From an uncultured Bacilli bacterium (GTDB lineage Bacteria; Bacillota_I; Bacilli_A; RF39; UBA660), in the NCBI GenBank assembly GCA_947629395.1, contig CANRDQ010000042.1:1-9392 (forward strand): DNA of 9,392 nt, in the 5' to 3' direction. Each line of letters begins with the position of its first letter. The first letter of the stretch is position 1. A program made the position numbers and the translations under genes. Below, in pieces: positions 5,132 to 9,392 of the stretch. The notes under the pieces were generated by a model that did not search any database, was not told the DNA's origin, and saw only the letters and a list, made by a program, of their open reading frames with translations.

Positions 5132-7039
5132 TTATACTAAATCATAATCATCTTCTAATGAGAATTCAACATTTTCTTCAATCCATTCCTTACGAGGCGC
5201 AACTTCATCTCCCATTAAAACAGATACTCTTTTTTCAGCAAGTTGTGCATCTTCTATATTTACTCTAATTAAAGTTCTACTACCTGGTGCCATAGTTGTT
5301 TCACACAATTGATCTGCATTCATTTCACCAAGTCCTTTGTAACGTTGAACTTCACATTTTTTACCCTTTATCTTCTCTTTCATTTCTTCCATTGTATAAG
5401 CATATTCAATATTTTTACCACATTGAATTTTGAAAAGTGGTGGTAACGCTACAAAAAGTCTTCCATCTTCAATAAGAGGTTTCATATAACGATAGAAGAA
5501 CGTTAAAAGTAAACACTGAATATGTCCTCCATCTTCATCAGCATCGCTCATGATTATAACTTTTGAATATTCGCAATCTTTAATATCAAAATTAGAACCA
5601 TATCCTGCTCCAATGGTATAAATCATTGTATTGATTTCTTCATTTTTAAATATCTCTGATTCTTTAGTCTTTTCCGTATTTAAAACTTTACCACGAAGTG
5701 GAAGTACAGCTTGATATTTACGATCACGACCTTGTTTAGCTGAACCACCAGCAGAATCTCCTTCGACTAAAAACAACTCTTTTTTAGTCTTATCTTTACT
5801 TTGCGCTGGAGTTAATTTTCCAGATAAAGCTCTATCTTTAGAAGTTCTAGCCTTTCCTTTACGAGCTTCTTCACGAGCTTTTCTAGCCGCTTCTCTAGCT
5901 ACTTTACTTTTAATTGATTTTTGAATAACATCAACCGCAATAGCTTTATTTTCTTCTAGAAAAACTCTTAATTGTTCAGTAGTAATATTTTCAACAATAG
6001 TCTTAGCTTTAGGAGTTCCTAATTTTCCTTTAGTTTGTCCTTCAAATTGTAATAAATTTTCAGGAATCTTTAAAGATATAACCGCTGTTAAACCTTCCCT
6101 TACATCACTACCTTCAAGAGATTTATCTTTAGCTTTTAAGAAACCATTACTTTTAGCGTAATCATTAAAAACACGTGTTAAAGCTGTTTTAAAACCAACT
6201 TCATGACTTCCTCCATCAACAGTTTTAACATTATTAACAAAACTAACAATAGTATCACTATATGTATCAGTATATTGCATCGCAATATCAACTTCTATTT
6301 TTTCTTTTTCACCACTCATATTTAAGACTTTATGTAAAGTATTTTTACCTTTATTTAAGTCTTCAACAAATTCTTCAATTCCTCTTTCATAACAATAAAC
6401 AGCTTCTTTTTCATCTTCTTCATCTATTACTTCAATAGTAATTCCTTTTAATAGAAAAGCTGATTCTTGCATTCTTTCACAGATTGTTGTAAAAGAAAAA
6501 TTAGTATGTGAAAATATTTCATCATCAGGTAAAAATCTAACTTTAGTACCAGTACGATTAGTAGTCCCTATTTTCTTAAGACCACCATCTACAACATGAC
6601 CACCATTTTCAAAGCGAATAAAATATTCTCCTTTATCATGTTTAATAGTAACTTCTAACCATTTAGACAAAGCATTAACAACACTAGCACCAACACCATG
6701 AAGTCCTCCAGATACTTTGTAACCACCACTTTCAAATTTACCTCCAGCATGAAGCACAGTAAAAATTACTTCTGGGGTACTTTTTCCTGTTTTATGCATA
6801 CCAACAGGTAGTCCACGTCCAAAGTCTTCTACACTAATACTTTTATCTTTATGAATGATAATTTTAATATGATCACCAAAACCATTTATAGCTTCATCTA
6901 TTGAATTATCAACAATTTCCCATACTAAATGATGAAGACCTCTTTTATCAGTAGAACCAATATACATACCTGGTCTTTTTCGAACTGCATCTAATCCTTC
7001 TAATACCTTTATGGAATTCTCATCATATTTTAATGCCAT
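5132..7039 (-). CDS. parE: Topoisomerase IV subunit B (ParE)
   Basis: A 635-residue ATPase subunit of topoisomerase IV, full length for Gram-positive ParE. GHKL ATPase domain: general-base Glu41 and Asn45 in EIVDNS, the ADP-binding GRG (74-76), the ATP lid GGLHGVGAS (111-119). Transducer domain with the switch Lys337 in QTKGKLG. A Lys/Arg-rich link (376-400) leads to the TOPRIM domain: EGDSAGGSAKQGRDR (426-440) with Glu426, and DADED (499-503) supplying the metal-binding Asp residues. YKGLGEMNADQL (568-579) is conserved. The pattern through TGTKVRFLPDDEIF and FKNEEINT is closer to ParE than GyrB, and parC follows directly. GGAG lies 9 bases before ATG 7039, and a good promoter is upstream. 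Oddities: Cys579 where a Trp (LWETT) is nearly universal, and Glu502 inside the DADxD motif where Thr or Val is usual. Confidence 0.97.
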   Translation of the reverse strand: MALKYDENSIKVLEGLDAVRKRPGMYIGSTDKRGLHHLVWEIVDNSIDEAINGFGDHIKIIIHKDKSISVEDFGRGLPVGMHKTGKSTPEVIFTVLHAGGKFESGGYKVSGGLHGVGASVVNALSKWLEVTIKHDKGEYFIRFENGGHVVDGGLKKIGTTNRTGTKVRFLPDDEIFSHTNFSFTTICERMQESAFLLKGITIEVIDEEDEKEAVYCYERGIEEFVEDLNKGKNTLHKVLNMSGEKEKIEVDIAMQYTDTYSDTIVSFVNNVKTVDGGSHEVGFKTALTRVFNDYAKSNGFLKAKDKSLEGSDVREGLTAVISLKIPENLLQFEGQTKGKLGTPKAKTIVENITTEQLRVFLEENKAIAVDVIQKSIKSKVAREAARKAREEARKGKARTSKDRALSGKLTPAQSKDKTKKELFLVEGDSAGGSAKQGRDRKYQAVLPLRGKVLNTEKTKESEIFKNEEINTMIYTIGAGYGSNFDIKDCEYSKVIIMSDADEDGGHIQCLLLTFFYRYMKPLIEDGRLFVALPPLFKIQCGKNIEYAYTMEEMKEKIKGKKCEVQRYKGLGEMNADQLCETTMAPGSRTLIRVNIEDAQLAEKRVSVLMGDEVAPRKEWIEENVEFSLEDDYDLV

Positions 7040-7068
7040 ATTTTATCACTCCAATACTTTCTTTATTA

Positions 7069-7097
7069 ATTATAACGAAATTTCAAGGAAGTTGCAA
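7069..7097 (-). promoter_or_regulatory. Proximal sigma-A promoter of parE-parC
   Basis: The minus strand reads TTGCAA (7097-7092), a 17-base spacer, and a perfect TATAAT (7074-7069). The start would be near 7062, giving a leader of about 22 bases with the GGAG ribosome site. This is the best promoter for the topoisomerase operon. Confidence 0.7.
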
Positions 7098-7140
7098 ATA
7101 AGTTGACTAATTTTGACAACCCAGAACCTTCTCCAAACAT

Positions 7141-7166
7141 AAAAGATAGTCCACAAACTATCCTTT
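7141..7166 (-). promoter_or_regulatory. Ten-pair hairpin upstream of the parE promoter
   Basis: On the minus strand, arm AAAGGATAGT (7166-7157), loop TTGTGG (7156-7151), arm ACTATCTTTT (7150-7141), with one G-U pair. In minus-strand RNA the U run is inside the stem, so it is not a classic terminator in that direction. On the plus strand the same DNA gives a 6-pair stem followed by one C and a long T tract, which would terminate antisense transcripts leaving parE. If the distal promoter at 7193-7222 is used, the hairpin lies about 20 bases into the leader. Confidence 0.45.
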
Positions 7167-7192
7167 TTTTATTCTTTTTTTATTACAATTAT

Positions 7193-7222
7193 ATTATATA
7201 CATAAAATACTCATTTAGACAA
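7193..7222 (-). promoter_or_regulatory. Possible distal promoter of parE-parC
   Basis: The minus strand reads TTGTCT (7222-7217), an 18-base spacer, and TATAAT (7198-7193). It lies just past the terminator of the upstream gene. The -10 is perfect but the -35 is 4 of 6, in very AT-rich DNA, so the call is tentative. Its transcript would carry the hairpin at 7141-7166. Confidence 0.35.
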
Positions 7223-7224
7223 TT

Positions 7225-7249
7225 AAAAAAGATAGAATTTCTATCTTTT
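7225..7249 (-). terminator. Terminator after the RsgI-like gene
   Basis: On the minus strand, AAAAGATAG (7249-7241), loop AAATT, CTATCTTTT (7235-7227), with the U run continuing for two more bases. Nine perfect pairs, overlapping the stop codon of the gene at 7248-8123. The stem is AU-rich with only two G-C pairs. The arms are nearly symmetric, so it could work in both directions. Confidence 0.6.
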
Positions 7250-8123
7250 ATTTACAAGCACCTTCAGTATAATTATCAGCACTACCATTAAAACAATACT
7301 CATGTGTATCATTTAAAACAATTGAAGCATATACAACTTTTGATACAATTTGATACCAACTCTTATCCGTTGGAGTTAAACCATTTTTACTTTTTACATT
7401 TTCAAGTAATAAACCATTAGGATCATTTCGTTGTTGATTTTCCACAACAACCTTATAACCTTCCATTTGTCCTTTCGCATAACTATCTAGTTGTCTATAA
7501 ATATCTTGAGCTTCTGCAATATAAGAAACACTATTACTTTCACTTTGATTATTCATAGCTGATTCTAATAATTTATTTTTTGATTGATCATAAAGCATCT
7601 TAACATTTTCTACATCAGTTCCTTTAGACTCTAAACCAAGTTCACTTAATCTTTCACTTAATTTTAAAGTTTGATTACTTACCTTAACATTAGAACCAAA
7701 TACAATTAAATTTTTATTAACCTGTGCTTCTACTAATGATAAACAATTATTACTTTGATAAGAAGTTAAAATTATATTTTGTGTAAATAACTTCTCTTCA
7801 TTTAATATTCTTATAGCCTCATAAACAGCTGTTTCAATATTACTTCCTTCAATATTTTTATCTTTTAAAGCATTTAATGACTTTTGTTCTAAAAATATTA
7901 AATTACTAACTTTATGTTCTTTATTAATTACAAACATAAAATCAACATCTGCTGAATACTCTACAACTCCTTCATATGAAGAATCTACAAACTCAGCATT
8001 ACTACTACCTATACTAGAAAATAATCTTTCCCTTTCTATATAAGCAAATATACCTGCGATGGTGGCAATCAAAACAATTATTCCCACCACAATCATTACT
8101 TTATACTTTGTTTTAATATACAT
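7248..8123 (-). CDS. Membrane-anchored protein with RsgI-like ectodomain
   Basis: A 291-residue protein with a short cytoplasmic start (MYIKTKYK), one membrane helix (about 9-28) and an outside domain of about 260 residues. Residues 55-122 follow the pattern of the RsgI middle domain: a strand YSADVDFMFVIN, then NKEHKVSNLIFL, a GSNIETAVYEAI helix, an LF turn, and a strand NIILTS. The later GTDVENVKMLYDQS (168-181) fits the end of that region. RsgI proteins hold a sigma-I factor through a cytoplasmic N-terminal domain; here only about 8 residues are inside, so sigma binding is unlikely. Cys277 and Cys290 near the end may pair. The start follows the PBP stop by 12 bases, all taken up by AAGGAG and its spacer, so the two are co-transcribed and a role in cell-wall sensing or assembly is plausible. 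An out-of-frame ATG three bases upstream meets a stop after four codons. The fold is inference. Confidence 0.75.
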   Translation of the reverse strand: MYIKTKYKVMIVVGIIVLIATIAGIFAYIERERLFSSIGSSNAEFVDSSYEGVVEYSADVDFMFVINKEHKVSNLIFLEQKSLNALKDKNIEGSNIETAVYEAIRILNEEKLFTQNIILTSYQSNNCLSLVEAQVNKNLIVFGSNVKVSNQTLKLSERLSELGLESKGTDVENVKMLYDQSKNKLLESAMNNQSESNSVSYIAEAQDIYRQLDSYAKGQMEGYKVVVENQQRNDPNGLLLENVKSKNGLTPTDKSWYQIVSKVVYASIVLNDTHEYCFNGSADNYTEGACK

Positions 8124-8135
8124 ACATTTCTCCTT

Positions 8136-9392
8136 TTAACTAACTGCAAACTTAGGATTTAAAGCTAAAGTTATTTCTTCACCTTTAACTACCTTTGTTC
8201 CTACTTTACTTTGTGCAGTTACATAACCTTTATTTTGTAATTTAACTTTAAGACCTAACATCTTTAAAACAGCACTTGCTTCTTTACTAGAAAGACCTAC
8301 TACATTTGGTATAGTGATATTAGGATCATTCGTAATTAAATAAATTCTATCGGTTGATGACATTATTTCTCCACTTGTTGGATACTGTTTAATTACTTTA
8401 TTACCGTTTCCAATAATAACTTGATTATTAATTCCGGCACTAGTTAAAGTTTGTTTAACTGTATCTGTCTTTTTAGAAGCAAAAGAAGGTATTGTATATT
8501 TAGTTACTTTAACTCCTTCTGTTTTTTGAGGTTCATGTCCATGATATTTAGCCACATTTTTAACTACATCTTTAACAGTATCTTGAATAATTTTTTGACT
8601 TCCTCCAGTAGGTCTCTTTACAGAAGCATAAATTATAATTTCTGGATCTTCATAAGGATATATTCCTGTGAAAGAAGAAATAATATCCGCATCTCCTGTT
8701 AAATAACCTTTACCAGATTCATCAGCAATTTGCGCTGTTCCTGTCTTACCAATTAAACTATAACCATCCATATGATAACTATAACCAGTATTTCCCTTAA
8801 CATTAACAGTATCATTCATTAATTGTTTCATTTTTTCAACTGTTTGTGTAGAGGCTACTCTTTGAATTTCTTTTCTTTTACCTTCAAAAATTACTTCTCC
8901 TGTATCTGGCTCTACTATTTTAGAAACTATATAAGGTTTTAAAAGCATTCCATCATTAGTAAGTGATGTTAAAGCTTGAATATTCTGCATTGGTGTAGTT
9001 GTTATACCTTGACCAAATCCGGCATTAAATACTTCTGTTTCATATTTAAAATTAAGGGAACCCGTATCTTCATTAGGAAGTTGAATACCTGTTTTTTTAC
9101 CAAAACCTAACTTTCTAAAATAAAGTCTTAAAGCTGCAGCATTCAAATGTCTTTTTATAATGTGAACAATTCCTGTATTAGATGATAAAGCATAACCCTT
9201 ATCATAGTTAATAGTACCCCAACCTTCTCTTCGCCAGTCTCCTATTTCTGTACCATCAGTTGTTTTATAAATACCTGATGGATAAGTTTCTTGACCATTA
9301 TAAACACCATTTTCCATAGCACACATATAAGTAAATGTTTTCATAGTAGACCCTGGCTCGTATGGAGATGATACCGAATAGTTCAAATAATT
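8136..9392 (-). CDS. Class B penicillin-binding protein with two PASTA domains, partial
   Basis: The C-terminal 418 codons of a peptidoglycan D,D-transpeptidase; the frame stays open to the window edge and the N-terminal part (membrane anchor, dimerisation domain) is missing. Numbering from the codon at 9386: the active-site Ser13 in YEPGSTMK, SSN at 68-70, and KTGTA at 214-218 give the full catalytic triad of motifs. FGQGITTTPMQ (124-134) is typical of class B enzymes. Two PASTA repeats follow (about 295-355 and 357-411), as in division PBPs such as B. subtilis PbpB and S. aureus PBP1; SpoVD has one. It acts outside the membrane, cross-linking wall, most likely at the septum. The TTG at 9386 is not a real start, because the active site would lie 13 residues from it. 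It is co-transcribed with the RsgI-like gene downstream. Division PBP is the best reading, but the neighbours are not the usual mra/fts genes. Confidence 0.95.
   Translation of the reverse strand, partial: NYLNYSVSSPYEPGSTMKTFTYMCAMENGVYNGQETYPSGIYKTTDGTEIGDWRREGWGTINYDKGYALSSNTGIVHIIKRHLNAAALRLYFRKLGFGKKTGIQLPNEDTGSLNFKYETEVFNAGFGQGITTTPMQNIQALTSLTNDGMLLKPYIVSKIVEPDTGEVIFEGKRKEIQRVASTQTVEKMKQLMNDTVNVKGNTGYSYHMDGYSLIGKTGTAQIADESGKGYLTGDADIISSFTGIYPYEDPEIIIYASVKRPTGGSQKIIQDTVKDVVKNVAKYHGHEPQKTEGVKVTKYTIPSFASKKTDTVKQTLTSAGINNQVIIGNGNKVIKQYPTSGEIMSSTDRIYLITNDPNITIPNVVGLSSKEASAVLKMLGLKVKLQNKGYVTAQSKVGTKVVKGEEITLALNPKFAVS

Noticed and set aside
5132..7039. Reading the pair as gyrB-gyrA
   Set aside because: The A subunit lacks the GyrA box and has the ParC-type RARRGL segment, the B subunit matches ParE in its variable parts, and the parE-parC order fits.
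7066..7140. A 24-codon minus-strand frame between the leader hairpin and parE
   Set aside because: It has no proper ribosome site and overlaps the proximal parE promoter. It could be a leader peptide only if the distal promoter is real, so I do not list it as a gene.
7103..7291. Plus-strand open frame of 62 codons
   Set aside because: It spans the terminator and promoter region and runs into the RsgI-like gene. Its composition is that of T-rich spacer DNA.
8451..8702. Plus-strand open frame of 83 codons
   Set aside because: It lies fully inside the PBP gene on the opposite strand and looks like its shadow.

Overview
This is a low-GC (roughly 30 %) bacterial window with Bacillota (Firmicutes) gene content. 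Trp is written TGG and TGA is used as a stop, so the code is standard and not the Mollicutes code. A recognisable SpoVID-like protein followed by a CotS/YsxE-family protein, in the same order as in Bacillus subtilis, points to the Bacilli or a related Erysipelotrichia-like lineage that forms spores or descends from spore formers. I cannot name the species.

Almost everything is transcribed from the minus strand, so genes are read from high to low coordinates. At 9392-8136 is the C-terminal part of a class B penicillin-binding protein (transpeptidase plus two PASTA repeats), cut by the window edge. Twelve bases later comes a single-pass membrane protein (8123-7248) whose outside domain resembles the middle domain of RsgI-type anti-sigma factors. 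An AU-rich terminator closes this unit. The 208-base gap that follows holds two candidate promoters and a leader hairpin, then the topoisomerase IV operon: parE (7039-5132) and parC (5111-2595), 20 bases apart.

After parC a hairpin with a U-tract separates the topoisomerase genes from a sporulation pair: spoVID-like (2536-1736) and a ysxE-like gene (1743-844) that overlaps it by 8 bases. The ribosome-binding site of spoVID lies inside the 3' arm of this hairpin. A small plus-strand gene (664-879) for a 71-residue two-helix membrane protein with a CxCxxC motif converges on ysxE and overlaps its end by 36 bases. Divergent from it is a single prepilin-like gene (544-83) with an extended -10 promoter. 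Just past it lies a promoter and the first two codons of another minus-strand gene that leaves the window at base 1.

In function, the window joins cell-wall synthesis (PBP and its co-transcribed membrane partner), chromosome decatenation (ParE2-ParC2), spore coat encasement (SpoVID/YsxE) and a surface or competence-type pilin. No mobile element, CRISPR array, tRNA or rRNA was seen. The parts with most new content are the spoVID leader hairpin, the RsgI-like ectodomain paired with a PBP, and the small Cys-motif membrane protein.
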